A stretch of 23,599 nt of DNA from CAYJAQ01 sp964368275 (GCA_964368275.1 CAYJAQ010000023.1:1-23599), one strand, 5' to 3'; shown: positions 6,668 to 14,982, counted from the stretch's first letter. Translations and numbers: made by a program. Notes: a model not told the origin generated them from the letters alone.

Positions 6668-7954
6668 CTATTTCTTTTTATTATTAAAGAATTCTTCGAG
6701 TTCTTCTAATGATTCTGGTGCCGTATTATTGGTATCTTGAATCTTTTCATTCACATCTTTTTGGTATCCAGCATACCAATCAGCAACTCTCTTTTCGGTT
6801 TTCGCTTTTGTCCTTGTCGATGTTCGACTTGTTTGAATATGGGTTAAAGCCTCTTCCGTAGTTTTTACACCTGCTCTAATCCAGGTGGAGAGAATCTTTG
6901 CATAATAATTATAACTAGGAATTTCTCCATTTTTTGTTTCCAAAACATAAAGGATCAAAACATTTAAGACACCAGCAGGTACACCATGGGATTTCAATAA
7001 GCGATCAAACATATCAATTTCATTACTAGTTAATTTAGTGCCTGTCTTATTAGCCACTAATTGAAGTGGTGATGCTACATTTAAGAATTGTACTAATTGA
7101 TTATTAGAATCCTGCACAACAACTTTTGTCTTGATTTCAATCTTTTGATTTTTAGCATCATATATACTACGAACAGCTGAAGTCAAGGCATCATAATCTA
7201 GAGTCTTATCAGGCATAGCAGAAAAGGCAATCGCATCGGATGCTTCTTCAACACTAATTCCATAAAGCCAACTTAAACGATTAACATTGTCATATAACTC
7301 TTTGCTGCGTAAAACTTCCGGTGCCAAAAGGTCACGGGCATTTACTAATACTTGCAAATGATTGTAATCAAAATGCTCACGCGATAAGCGAATGCCTTTG
7401 TTATTTGTATCAACCCACCAACCACTATAATCGGTTACTTGACCATTTAAGCTAATACCGAAAACATCATCTAAGCTTTTAGTAATAAGCTCAAATTTAT
7501 TAATATCATAATTAGGAACTAAATCAGCAATAATGCGATTAAACTCTTCAACTCCTACTTTAGATATTAGTAGTTCAGCAAGTACTTGATCCGATATAAA
7601 TTGTTTAGGATGCATTAATTCTTTGACAACATATAAATACAAATTAGTTTCAGCACTTTGGTCATTATAGATATAAACATCTAGTAATCCTAATGCTTCA
7701 AGTTTTTCTCTAATTGTTAAAAATTTTGTTTCATCATTTATTTGCAATAAATTAAATAGATTAGCATGAACAATGCGCGCTGATTCAGTACTGCCAAAGT
7801 CTACTAAGGAGAATAAACTAGTGTACAGATTCGCTGCTTTTACCCCTAATATAGGTGTGTATAGAAAAGTTAGAACTTTTCTCTTATATTCACTTAAGGG
7901 TTCAGGAATAACAACCATAAAATGGTCATATGATGATAAGCGATTTTCAGCCAT
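6668..7954 (-). CDS. dnaB: Replication initiation protein DnaB (DnaB/DnaD family)
   Basis: This is the Bacillus-type DnaB, a primosome protein that remodels origin DNA and recruits helicase; it is not the E. coli DnaB helicase. The 428-residue protein begins with a winged-helix-like region. Near residues 305-375 it carries the DnaB/DnaD C-terminal domain, with the hallmark Y-x4-I-x3-W (NYYAKILSTW) and the preceding VLNVLILYVLE helix. The basic, Glu-rich tail is typical. The start ATG overlaps the stop of the upstream ORF as TAATG, with GGGTGG upstream, pointing to coupled translation. dnaI follows directly. Family sequence is poorly conserved, so the call rests on the C-terminal motif plus the dnaI neighbour. 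Confidence 0.9.
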   Translation of the reverse strand: MAENRLSSYDHFMVVIPEPLSEYKRKVLTFLYTPILGVKAANLYTSLFSLVDFGSTESARIVHANLFNLLQINDETKFLTIREKLEALGLLDVYIYNDQSAETNLYLYVVKELMHPKQFISDQVLAELLISKVGVEEFNRIIADLVPNYDINKFELITKSLDDVFGISLNGQVTDYSGWWVDTNNKGIRLSREHFDYNHLQVLVNARDLLAPEVLRSKELYDNVNRLSWLYGISVEEASDAIAFSAMPDKTLDYDALTSAVRSIYDAKNQKIEIKTKVVVQDSNNQLVQFLNVASPLQLVANKTGTKLTSNEIDMFDRLLKSHGVPAGVLNVLILYVLETKNGEIPSYNYYAKILSTWIRAGVKTTEEALTHIQTSRTSTRTKAKTEKRVADWYAGYQKDVNEKIQDTNNTAPESLEELEEFFNNKKK

Positions 7955-8319
7955 TAATTTTTGCCACCCTTTTGGACACAGTTCAAATAGCGGTTACAAA
8001 TATTGTAATATTCATCAGCTAGTTTAACTGCTCTACCAGCAGCAATAAAATAATGAGTCGTAATTTTTAAGTCAACTGCCATTTGATAGTAGTTAACTGT
8101 CATGATACTTACAATCATGTCAGCATTCTTGCTAGTAAAAAGAATCTCTTTAAACTGATCATTAACATTTTGGGTATTAAATCCCATTGTACGAGCAGCA
8201 TCAATTAAGCCGGCTTTAGTCGTATTATAATCATTACGATAGTAACGAGTTAGTAATTTTTCATTACTAGCATAATCATTGGTTGCACAATCATTGGAAA
8301 AGAATTCTTTTATACTCAT
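7954..8319 (-). CDS. Uncharacterised 121-residue protein in the nrdR position
   Basis: I do not recognise this protein. It is predicted to be mostly helical and soluble, with no signal peptide, no membrane segment and no clear catalytic motif. In Bacillus the gene before dnaB is nrdR, but this ORF has neither the N-terminal zinc ribbon (paired CxxC) nor an ATP-cone, so it is not NrdR. It has a strong ribosome-binding site (AAGGAG, start 8319) and its stop overlaps the dnaB start by 1 nt, so it is very likely translated together with dnaB. It starts 11 bp after the MutM-CoaE gene. A primosome-associated role is possible but only inferred from position. Confidence 0.8.
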   Translation of the reverse strand: MSIKEFFSNDCATNDYASNEKLLTRYYRNDYNTTKAGLIDAARTMGFNTQNVNDQFKEILFTSKNADMIVSIMTVNYYQMAVDLKITTHYFIAAGRAVKLADEYYNICNRYLNCVQKGGKN

Positions 8320-8330
8320 ATTATTTCTCC

Positions 8331-9833
8331 TTATTTTTCTAAATCTTTTAATATCAGGGTTAAGTTATTATATGCTTCATCAATAGTTTGATTATTATCT
8401 AATATGTAGACTGTTTTTTGATGTTTGTGAGCTTGCTTAATTTGTGCATCAAGACTCATTTGAGCCGAAATTCGTTTCATTATTTCTTCTTCCGTTAAGT
8501 CATCACGTTTTCGCAAGCGTTCAAGAATTTTTGTAATATCGGCACTAACGAAGATGATTGCTTCACATAGATCATCAAACTTTGCTTGCATTAGCAATGG
8601 CACATCAATAAAAATGGGATGTCCATTAGTATTATTGATTATACCACTTTTTATGATTTTTATTTTGTTAATAATAATTTTTTTTACAAGGGGATGAATA
8701 ATCCCATTCAGCTCTAATCGCTTTTCTTCATCTTCAAAGACAATTTTCGCAATTTTCTTCCGATCAATACCTGTTTCTGTTTTAAAAGTATTAACTAGAG
8801 AAGCACCCCATATAGTTTCTAATTCTTTAATAATTATCTCAAGATATAAAGAGTCTGGTGCAAGTAGGCTTCTGCTAATCTGATCAGCATCAATTACTTG
8901 ATAGCCATGCTCTTCAAGGTAACAACTGATTAGTGACTTGCCACTACCAATTATTCCGGTTATTCCCACAACTGGTACATAATTAGTTAATTTTTGACAC
9001 GTTGGGCAGTAATAGGTACCTCGTCCACCGACGCGTATCTTTTTAATTATCGTATGACAATTATAGCATTCTGCTCCACTACGCGTATGAACTAACAAGT
9101 GTTGTTGAAAACGGCCACTCACACCAAGACTACTTGTGTATGAGCGAATTGTCGTCCCTCCAGCAGCAATTGCTTCATCTAAAGTTGTTTTCGCAGCTTG
9201 AATAATTTCTAATACCTTTTCTTTGCTTAAGGTATCAGCAAATTCTTCTGGATGTAATTTAGTTCGGAAGCACACCTCATCAACATAAATGTTGCCGAGG
9301 CCAGCTAGATTTTCTTGATCTAAGAGGGCTACTTTTATTGGAATATGCTTAGTATGTATTTTATTATATAATTCATCAGCATCTATTAGATTATTAGCTT
9401 CTTGCCCTAGTTTCACTAGTGCTTTATACTTCATAATCTCGCTGATATCTGTTGTATCAAGGAGTGCCATACGGCCAAATTTGCGTGTATCATGATAACG
9501 TAATTCAACATTATCAGTAAAAGTAAAAATAATATGCTCATGTTTTTCAATGGGATTTTCAGTTCCATCTTCTAAATACTTTGGTTTCAAAAAGAATTTG
9601 CCTTCCATCCGTAAGTGGGTAATTACTGATACTTTATCAAAAATAAAGACTAGGTATTTCCCGTAGCGGTAGATTGAGCGAATTACTTCACCACTTAACT
9701 TGGCAATAAAAGTTGCTTTTGAACAATTTTCGAGCATTCTTTCATATAAAACATTAACAGTAACAATTGTCTTCCCAATTATTTGGGAACTGAGAATTCG
9801 TCTAACCGTTTCTACTTCTGGTAATTCAGGCAT
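8331..9833 (-). CDS. mutM/coaE: MutM-CoaE fusion: formamidopyrimidine-DNA glycosylase plus dephospho-CoA kinase
   Basis: One uninterrupted 500-residue frame joins two complete enzymes. Residues 1-280 are MutM, which removes 8-oxoguanine and cuts the abasic site: N-terminal MPELPEVE with catalytic P2 and E3, K59 in YRYGKY, RYHDTRKFGRM, AGLGNIYVDE, and a terminal zinc finger (C256, C259, C276, C279). Residues 288-500 are CoaE, which phosphorylates dephospho-CoA in the last step of CoA synthesis: P-loop GIIGSGKS (293-300), DADQISR, the HPLV motif and RDDLTEEE. The linker is about seven residues. An in-frame GTG at 9842 would hide P2, so I chose the ATG at 9833, which overlaps the nitroreductase stop as TAATG. 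In Bacillus these are separate nearby genes. Confidence 0.93.
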   Translation of the reverse strand: MPELPEVETVRRILSSQIIGKTIVTVNVLYERMLENCSKATFIAKLSGEVIRSIYRYGKYLVFIFDKVSVITHLRMEGKFFLKPKYLEDGTENPIEKHEHIIFTFTDNVELRYHDTRKFGRMALLDTTDISEIMKYKALVKLGQEANNLIDADELYNKIHTKHIPIKVALLDQENLAGLGNIYVDEVCFRTKLHPEEFADTLSKEKVLEIIQAAKTTLDEAIAAGGTTIRSYTSSLGVSGRFQQHLLVHTRSGAECYNCHTIIKKIRVGGRGTYYCPTCQKLTNYVPVVGITGIIGSGKSLISCYLEEHGYQVIDADQISRSLLAPDSLYLEIIIKELETIWGASLVNTFKTETGIDRKKIAKIVFEDEEKRLELNGIIHPLVKKIIINKIKIIKSGIINNTNGHPIFIDVPLLMQAKFDDLCEAIIFVSADITKILERLRKRDDLTEEEIMKRISAQMSLDAQIKQAHKHQKTVYILDNNQTIDEAYNNLTLILKDLEK

Positions 9834-10342
9834 TAGCGCCACCGATTATAGCGAACTGCTTGGGAATTATAGCGATCAATAAAACGTAATGCATCAGTGT
9901 CCTTTGGATGTCCTAAGGCAACTAAACTAAATGGTTCAATATCTGTTGGTAGATTAAATACCATTCTCACCGCGTCACTCCGTTCAATAGTTTCATATAA
10001 GCCAATCCAGTAAGAGCCAATTCCTAAAGATGTTGCTTCTAACAAGATATTTTGAGTTGCTGCTGCTAAGTCTTGATGATACAAAGGGGAAGTTACTTTT
10101 AAGCGATTCCCACAAACCAAAATGAGCGCAGTGGCATTAGCGATTTTAGGGCTAAGACGGATATCACTACCTAGTTTCTTAATTATTTCTTTTTCATCAA
10201 CAACTAGAAACTCCCAAGGTTGAGCATTTTTGGCGCTAGGCGCTTGCATTCCTGCTCTAACTAGTAAATCTAATTCACTGCGACTAATTAAATCATTCTC
10301 ACAGAATTCTCTAACACTTCGTCTTTCATTTATTACTTTCAT
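9833..10342 (-). CDS. Nitroreductase family protein
   Basis: A small FMN-dependent NAD(P)H oxidoreductase of 169 residues, the size of short nitroreductase-fold proteins. The FMN-phosphate contact RRSVR (residues 7-11), the motif APSAKNAQPW near residue 34 and the late GIGSYWIG loop are all present. The natural substrate cannot be read from sequence; members reduce nitroaromatics, quinones or flavins. It lies 8 bp after polA and overlaps the MutM-CoaE start by 1 nt, so it is embedded in a repair and replication operon. A defence against oxidative stress alongside MutM would be logical but is inference. The start at 10342 has AGGAGT upstream. Confidence 0.9.
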   Translation of the reverse strand: MKVINERRSVREFCENDLISRSELDLLVRAGMQAPSAKNAQPWEFLVVDEKEIIKKLGSDIRLSPKIANATALILVCGNRLKVTSPLYHQDLAAATQNILLEATSLGIGSYWIGLYETIERSDAVRMVFNLPTDIEPFSLVALGHPKDTDALRFIDRYNSQAVRYNRWR

Positions 10343-10350
10343 ACTTACTC

Positions 10351-13026
10351 CTATTTTAAGTCCCAGGTTTTCCCTACTTCCACATCAGCCGTAAACTTCA
10401 CTGGTAAATTGACAGCTCGTTCCATCGTTTCTTTTAATATTTTTTTTACTTGTTCTAGTTCTTGAGGTGCTACATCGAGTATTAATTCATCGTGTACTTG
10501 AGCAACAATAAAGCTTTTATAATTATTCTTAATTAGTTCCTTCTGAACATTGACCATAGCAATCTTAATAATATCAGCAGCACTACCTTGAATTGGGGCA
10601 TTCATTGCTGTACGCTCACCAAACTTACGTAACGCATGATTGGAGCTTTTTAATTCAGGAATGTAGCGCCGACGGTGATAGATTGTTTCCGTATAGCCAT
10701 TATTAATTGCATCAATAATAACTTTATCTAGATAAACTTTTATTTCTGGATAAATTGCAAAATATTTACTTATAAAGCGCTCCGCTTCCCATGGGCGAAT
10801 ATGAAGGGTTTCTGACAATCCCCAATCACTCATACCATAAATAATTCCAAAATTAATAGCTTTTGCGTAGCGTCGCATTTCTTTTGTGACATCTGCTACA
10901 TCAACACCATTAACTAAAGCAGCTGTTGTTGTATGCAAATCCATGTCATTATTAAAACCATCCATCATTGTTTGACAATTAGCCACATATGATAAAATAC
11001 GTAATTCTATTTGCGAATAGTCAGCACTTACTAAGTAGCCATCTTCAAAGCTTGGTATAAAGGCCGAACGAATGATTCTACCATCCTCCGTGCGAATAGG
11101 GATATTTTGAATATTCGGTTCTGTCGAAGATAGCCGACCAGTAATAGTTAACGCTTGTTTAAAGGTTGTGTGAAGTTTACCATCTTTTTCACTAATTGCG
11201 CTTAATAGACCTTGAACATAAGTTGAATATAGTTTAGCATATTTTCGGTATTCAAGTACTTTTGAAGGTACAATATGATCATCTTTTAAAGATTCCAATA
11301 CTTCAACCGAAGTAGAATATCCGGTTTTGTTCTTTTTACCTTTGCCAAGCCCTAGTTTATCAAATAAGACAACTCCTAACTGTTTTGGTGAAGAAATATT
11401 AAACTCTTCTCCAGCTGCTTCATAAATTGCTTGTTCTAAGATTACCATTTTTTCCTGTAATTCTTTACCAATCTCTTGGAGCCGTTTCTTATCAACCAAG
11501 AAACCATTAATTTCAACTATACCTAGCGTAATTGCAAGTGGCAATTCCACTTCCTTATATAAATAGGTTTGTTCATTTTTAGCGATCTCACTTAAAATCG
11601 CACATTCTGCTAAACGTGCATTGGCTAATTTATCAAGTGCATATTTGCCATACACCTCAACTTCTGGTATTTGATAAATACTTTTTTTACTGTAGATTTC
11701 TTCAAAATAAGGGATGTTAGTTAAATTAAAATGTTCAAAGACATTGTGTAAGTCACCACTTGGATAACTAGGATTCACCATATAGGCACCTAACATAAAG
11801 TCATATGTAATATTTTTAACATTAATCCCTAAGTAAGCAAGACTTACATAGAGTCGTTTACTATCAATTGTTTTCTTCTGATATTTATCATTTTCTAAAT
11901 ACTGTTTGATTTCTTCTAAAAATAGATATTGCTTTTCCACAAAATAACCATCATCGCCAAACAAGAAACCAATTCCTAAGACATTTGCTGAATGGTAATT
12001 ACTATTATCTAATTCAACCTCGATATATGCATCTTGATTTAATTGGTTAAGGAGATTATCAATTTCATTATAGTGATAACTAATAGGGGCAAGGTTACTC
12101 TCTTTTAGCGGTGGTTCATCAGCTGTATTCATGACAAGTTTCTTAATAAAAGAATTAAACTCAACTTTTTGATAGAACTGCCGTAAAGCATTATTATCAA
12201 CCTTAGCTACTTTCAAATCAGTAATTGTAAAATCAAAAGCAATATTAGTATAAATTGTAGCAAGTTCTTTAGTTTTTAAAGCAATCGCTTGATCCTGTAT
12301 TAATGCCTCAGCCACTTTACCCTTTAGTTCAGGTATTGCTGAAATAATATTTTCAATGGTAGCATATTCGCTTATTAGAGATAACGCTGTTTTGGGGCCA
12401 ATACCTTTTACACCTGGCAAATTATCGGAACTATCACCAATTAAAGCTTTATAATCAACAATTTGTCGAGGAGCAAAGCCCATCTTTTCTTGAAAGTTTT
12501 CAGCATTATATTCATCTAATTCTGTAATACCTTTTTTAGTTAACAGTACTGTAATATTTTCATCAACAAGTTGCAATAAATCCTTATCACCACTTAGCAC
12601 AATCACTTCATAATCAGATGAAGCTAGTTTCGCGGTTGAACCAACAATGTCATCAGCTTCGTAATCACTTAGTTCTAGTCGTTTAATTTTCAAAATGTCA
12701 AGATATTCTTTAATCAAAGGAATTTGCATGGAGAGTTCTTCTGGCATCTTTTTTCGCGTACCTTTGTAATCAGCATAGGCCTGATGACGAAATGTTTGTT
12801 TCCCCATGTCAAAAGCAACTAACAAGTATTTAGGTGTTAGCGACGTCATAACTTTATTTAGCATATTAACAAAGCCATATAATGCATTAGTATATATGCC
12901 TGTCGATGTCTGCATGAGATTGCCGGTATAAGCTGTTGCGTAATATGCTCTAAACATTAAACTGTTGCCATCAATAACAACAACCCTTTCTTTATCACTC
13001 ATTTTGCTTGTTAAACTTTCAACCAT
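10351..13026 (-). CDS. polA: DNA polymerase I
   Basis: PolA fills gaps in repair and removes Okazaki primers. The 891-residue protein has an N-terminal 5' nuclease (about 1-290; DYEADD, LSGDKDLLQL, GDSSDNLPGVKGIGPKTA), a middle 3'-5' exonuclease-like domain, and a family A polymerase with motif A DYSQIELR (D669), the O-helix region RRYAKAINFGIIYG, and motif C QVHDE (D846). The middle domain looks catalytically degenerate, as in Bacillus Pol I: the DxE motif reads EVE and the last aspartate region is altered. A GTG at 13035 is also in frame, but the ATG at 13026 fits the promoter at 13050-13055 better, because the GTG would leave only about 8 nt of leader. First gene of the operon. Confidence 0.97.
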   Translation of the reverse strand: MVESLTSKMSDKERVVVIDGNSLMFRAYYATAYTGNLMQTSTGIYTNALYGFVNMLNKVMTSLTPKYLLVAFDMGKQTFRHQAYADYKGTRKKMPEELSMQIPLIKEYLDILKIKRLELSDYEADDIVGSTAKLASSDYEVIVLSGDKDLLQLVDENITVLLTKKGITELDEYNAENFQEKMGFAPRQIVDYKALIGDSSDNLPGVKGIGPKTALSLISEYATIENIISAIPELKGKVAEALIQDQAIALKTKELATIYTNIAFDFTITDLKVAKVDNNALRQFYQKVEFNSFIKKLVMNTADEPPLKESNLAPISYHYNEIDNLLNQLNQDAYIEVELDNSNYHSANVLGIGFLFGDDGYFVEKQYLFLEEIKQYLENDKYQKKTIDSKRLYVSLAYLGINVKNITYDFMLGAYMVNPSYPSGDLHNVFEHFNLTNIPYFEEIYSKKSIYQIPEVEVYGKYALDKLANARLAECAILSEIAKNEQTYLYKEVELPLAITLGIVEINGFLVDKKRLQEIGKELQEKMVILEQAIYEAAGEEFNISSPKQLGVVLFDKLGLGKGKKNKTGYSTSVEVLESLKDDHIVPSKVLEYRKYAKLYSTYVQGLLSAISEKDGKLHTTFKQALTITGRLSSTEPNIQNIPIRTEDGRIIRSAFIPSFEDGYLVSADYSQIELRILSYVANCQTMMDGFNNDMDLHTTTAALVNGVDVADVTKEMRRYAKAINFGIIYGMSDWGLSETLHIRPWEAERFISKYFAIYPEIKVYLDKVIIDAINNGYTETIYHRRRYIPELKSSNHALRKFGERTAMNAPIQGSAADIIKIAMVNVQKELIKNNYKSFIVAQVHDELILDVAPQELEQVKKILKETMERAVNLPVKFTADVEVGKTWDLK

Positions 13027-13049
13027 AATCGTCACTCTTTCTTTCTCTT

Positions 13050-13055
13050 ATTGTA
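13050..13055 (-). promoter_or_regulatory. Extended -10 promoter of the polA operon
   Basis: On the minus strand TGGTACAAT forms an extended -10 box (TGn plus TACAAT). The -35 region has no good match, which is common for extended -10 promoters. Transcription would start near 13043, about 17 nt before the ATG chosen for polA. Confidence 0.5.
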
Positions 13056-13072
13056 CCATATTTTTTTATTAT

Positions 13073-13100
13073 TTGCCTATTTTTCATTAAATTTTATAAA
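13073..13100 (+). promoter_or_regulatory. Candidate promoter of the VanY-like lipoprotein gene
   Basis: TTGCCT (13073-13078) and TATAAA (13095-13100) are spaced by 16 bp, leaving about 30 nt of leader before the start at 13138. It is divergent from the polA promoter, and the two lie within 55 bp. Confidence 0.4.
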
Positions 13101-13137
13101 TGTTCTTTTTTGGTTAATAATACTATTGGTGAAGTAC

Positions 13138-13968
13138 ATGAAAAATGTTTTAAAACATCTAATGATAGTAACACTTATAGTACTAGTTATGACGTCTTGT
13201 AAACAAAATGCTAGTCCTAGTGCTAGTTATCAAAAGGAAATGATATCTACAGATTACGTCAATATTTTTGCTAAATACAAAAGCTACAATGAAAAGAACA
13301 TTAATAATTATTATTACCATTTACTAGATGGTAATTCAGTGATTAAGTCACTTAATAAAGTTAATTACCCGGATTTTCTCAGCATAAGCACTAAAGAAAA
13401 AGCCATCAACCTTGATGGCATTTTGTTAGTTAACAAAAAGTTCTTTTTAGCATCTGACTTTGTACCAGTAAATCTTGTTTCGATTGATGATGTGCCTCAT
13501 ATTGTTAGACCTTTTGAAAATATGACACTCCAAGAGGAAGCATATATTGCCTATACTGAAATGGTCAAAAGTGCCGAAGCCTTAGGAATAGAATTAATTG
13601 TCTTTTCGGCATATCGTAGTTATAGTAAGCAGCATTCGCTTTGGTTGAACAAAGATTATGATTACCAAAATAACTATTTAGCCGTCCCGGGTCACTCAGA
13701 ACATCAAACAGGACTTTCGATTGATATTGGTACAAAGTACACGGGATTGACCGAATATTTTAAGTACACTGCTAGTTATCAATTCTTAATCAATAATGCT
13801 CATAACTTTGGTTTTATCTTAAGATATCCCGCCGGGAAAGAAGCTATTACTGGTTATGCTTTTGAACCATGGCACTTTCGCTATGTGGGAGATATTGCTG
13901 AAGCCATTTATCAAAGTGGATTAACCTTGGAAGAATATATATATGATAACTTAGAAATTATTACGTAG
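13138..13968 (+). CDS. VanY-type D-Ala-D-Ala carboxypeptidase lipoprotein
   Basis: This is a zinc D,D-carboxypeptidase predicted to trim the terminal D-alanine from peptidoglycan side chains outside the membrane. The 276-residue protein starts with a lipoprotein signal ending at C21 (LVMTSC, with Met at -3 making the lipobox slightly unusual). The VanY fold at about residues 90-265 shows SAYRSY, the SxHxxGxxxD motif (GHSEHQTGLSID, with H189 and D196) and EPWHFRYVG (E243, H246). The frame is open 29 codons further upstream, but the ATG at 13138 has GGTGAAGT before it and opens the signal peptide. No vancomycin-resistance genes are nearby, so housekeeping wall remodelling is more likely. Its 3' end overlaps convergent dapH by 18 bp. 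Confidence 0.9.
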   Translation: MKNVLKHLMIVTLIVLVMTSCKQNASPSASYQKEMISTDYVNIFAKYKSYNEKNINNYYYHLLDGNSVIKSLNKVNYPDFLSISTKEKAINLDGILLVNKKFFLASDFVPVNLVSIDDVPHIVRPFENMTLQEEAYIAYTEMVKSAEALGIELIVFSAYRSYSKQHSLWLNKDYDYQNNYLAVPGHSEHQTGLSIDIGTKYTGLTEYFKYTASYQFLINNAHNFGFILRYPAGKEAITGYAFEPWHFRYVGDIAEAIYQSGLTLEEYIYDNLEIIT

Positions 13969-14601
13969 GGTCGGATTTAAATCAAGTCGTTTGCGTAATT
14001 TGTCATCAATAATTCTAATAAATTTACCTGGCGAACCATATACTAAAGTATTTGCTTCAACATCTTTAGTTATTACACTACCCGCGCCAATTATCGCATT
14101 ATCACCGACTTTAACACCCTCTAGTATGACAGTATTAGCACCAATAAAAACATTATCACCAACTGATACATTAGATATACATATAGGTTCAAGCATCCCA
14201 CTAATAACAGCACCTGCCCCAATATGGGTATTGGCTCCTATATATGCACCACTTCCTACTACCGCATTCATATCTATCATAGTATTAGCACCAATATGAG
14301 CGCCAACATTAATTGTGGCATTCATCAAAACAATTGCCCCTTCTTCAATAGTTACATTCTCACGAATAACTGCTCCTTTTTCAATCCTAATATTTTGATT
14401 AACATAATTAGGATAATCAAATATAGCATTGTGATAATCAACTTCTAAATAATATTCATCTTTTTTAAAATTACTTATTACTTCTTTGATTTTCGCATAT
14501 TCACCAACTAAAATAGAACCAGATGTACCATTAATAACAATAATATATGGGTCATTAATAATAACCGTTTTTTTAACATAACACTTAACTAAACTTTGCA
14601 T
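13951..14601 (-). CDS. dapH: Tetrahydrodipicolinate N-acetyltransferase DapH
   Basis: DapH acetylates tetrahydrodipicolinate in the acetylase branch of the diaminopimelate and lysine pathway. Diaminopimelate also serves as the peptidoglycan cross-linking residue. The 216-residue protein has the short alpha/beta N-terminal domain (about 1-70) and then a left-handed beta-helix of hexapeptide repeats. Within it are RIEKGAVIRENV, TINVGAHIGANTMIDMNAVVG, HIGAGAVISGMLEP and a closing TLVYGSPGKFI, closely matching Bacillus YkuQ/DapH. It is about 20 residues shorter at the N-terminus. The start at 14601 has GGTGA upstream. No other dap gene is adjacent. Confidence 0.9.
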   Translation of the reverse strand: MQSLVKCYVKKTVIINDPYIIVINGTSGSILVGEYAKIKEVISNFKKDEYYLEVDYHNAIFDYPNYVNQNIRIEKGAVIRENVTIEEGAIVLMNATINVGAHIGANTMIDMNAVVGSGAYIGANTHIGAGAVISGMLEPICISNVSVGDNVFIGANTVILEGVKVGDNAIIGAGSVITKDVEANTLVYGSPGKFIRIIDDKLRKRLDLNPTLRNNF

Positions 14602-14674
14602 ATAATCACCACTTAATTATATGTAGTATCATCCCTAATATATTATTCATAAATTAATATGAAGGAGGTATTTT

Positions 14675-14953
14675 ATGCAATATCAATTAGTATATAATGA
14701 AAAGGGCGAACGTCTCTGGATTCCAATCTTGGCTGGAGCAGCAATTCTAACCGCTCCTCTTTGGTTAGGTGGACGTCAACAATGTTGTGGCAATAATCAA
14801 TATCCTATTTACCCACAACCATACCCATATCCTCAGCCAATTCCTCAGCCTTACCCGCAGCCATATCCATACCCATACCCTGAACCAATTCCACAGCCCA
14901 TTCCCCAACCATATCCGTTTCCTTATCCCTATCCAATAGCACCGACTACGTAA
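14675..14953 (+). CDS. Small Pro/Tyr dipeptide-repeat protein, candidate spore coat component
   Basis: A 92-residue protein with a short polar start, one hydrophobic segment (about 15-33), a CC pair at 37-38, and then 21 consecutive X-Pro dipeptides from residue 46 to 87. X is Tyr ten times, Gln six, Ile three, Glu once and Phe once. Such a tail should adopt an extended polyproline-like form and offers many tyrosines for possible cross-linking. AAGGAGG seven bases before the ATG shows it is translated. I know no family for it. Coat or surface localisation is inferred from the neighbouring CotE and SafA-like genes and from the similar Tyr/Pro tail of the SafA-like protein. Confidence 0.7.
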   Translation: MQYQLVYNEKGERLWIPILAGAAILTAPLWLGGRQQCCGNNQYPIYPQPYPYPQPIPQPYPQPYPYPYPEPIPQPIPQPYPFPYPYPIAPTT

Positions 14954-14957
14954 AAAG

Positions 14958-14982
14958 AAAATACCTCACCTAGAGGTATTTT
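14958..14982. terminator. Shared bidirectional terminator
   Basis: A 10-bp stem (AAAATACCTC with GAGGTATTTT) with a 5-nt loop lies between two convergent genes. T tracts follow on the plus strand (TTCTTTTT) and on the minus strand (TTCTTTTT). The stop codon of the SafA-like gene lies inside the stem. Confidence 0.85.

Noticed and set aside
9834..9842. GTG at 9842 as the MutM-CoaE start
   Set aside because: Three extra residues before MPELPEVE would block the N-terminal proline that MutM needs for catalysis; the ATG at 9833 has its own GGTGG.
13051..13137. N-terminal extension of the VanY-like protein
   Set aside because: The extra 29 residues are encoded within the promoter region, and the ATG at 13138 has a ribosome-binding site and opens a lipoprotein signal.
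13138..13968. Vancomycin resistance gene
   Set aside because: The protein belongs to the VanY fold, but no vanA/H/X-type genes or two-component system is present, so resistance cannot be inferred.
14616..14623. CATATAAT box upstream of dapH as a promoter
   Set aside because: It would put the transcription start within about 8 nt of the start codon and remove the ribosome-binding site; the -35 spacing for sigma-E is also off.
14648..14656. CATAAATTA as a sigma-K -10 box for the Pro/Tyr protein
   Set aside because: It matches CATAnnnTA, but no -35 element is visible and the start would fall on the ribosome-binding site; such AT-rich matches arise easily by chance here.
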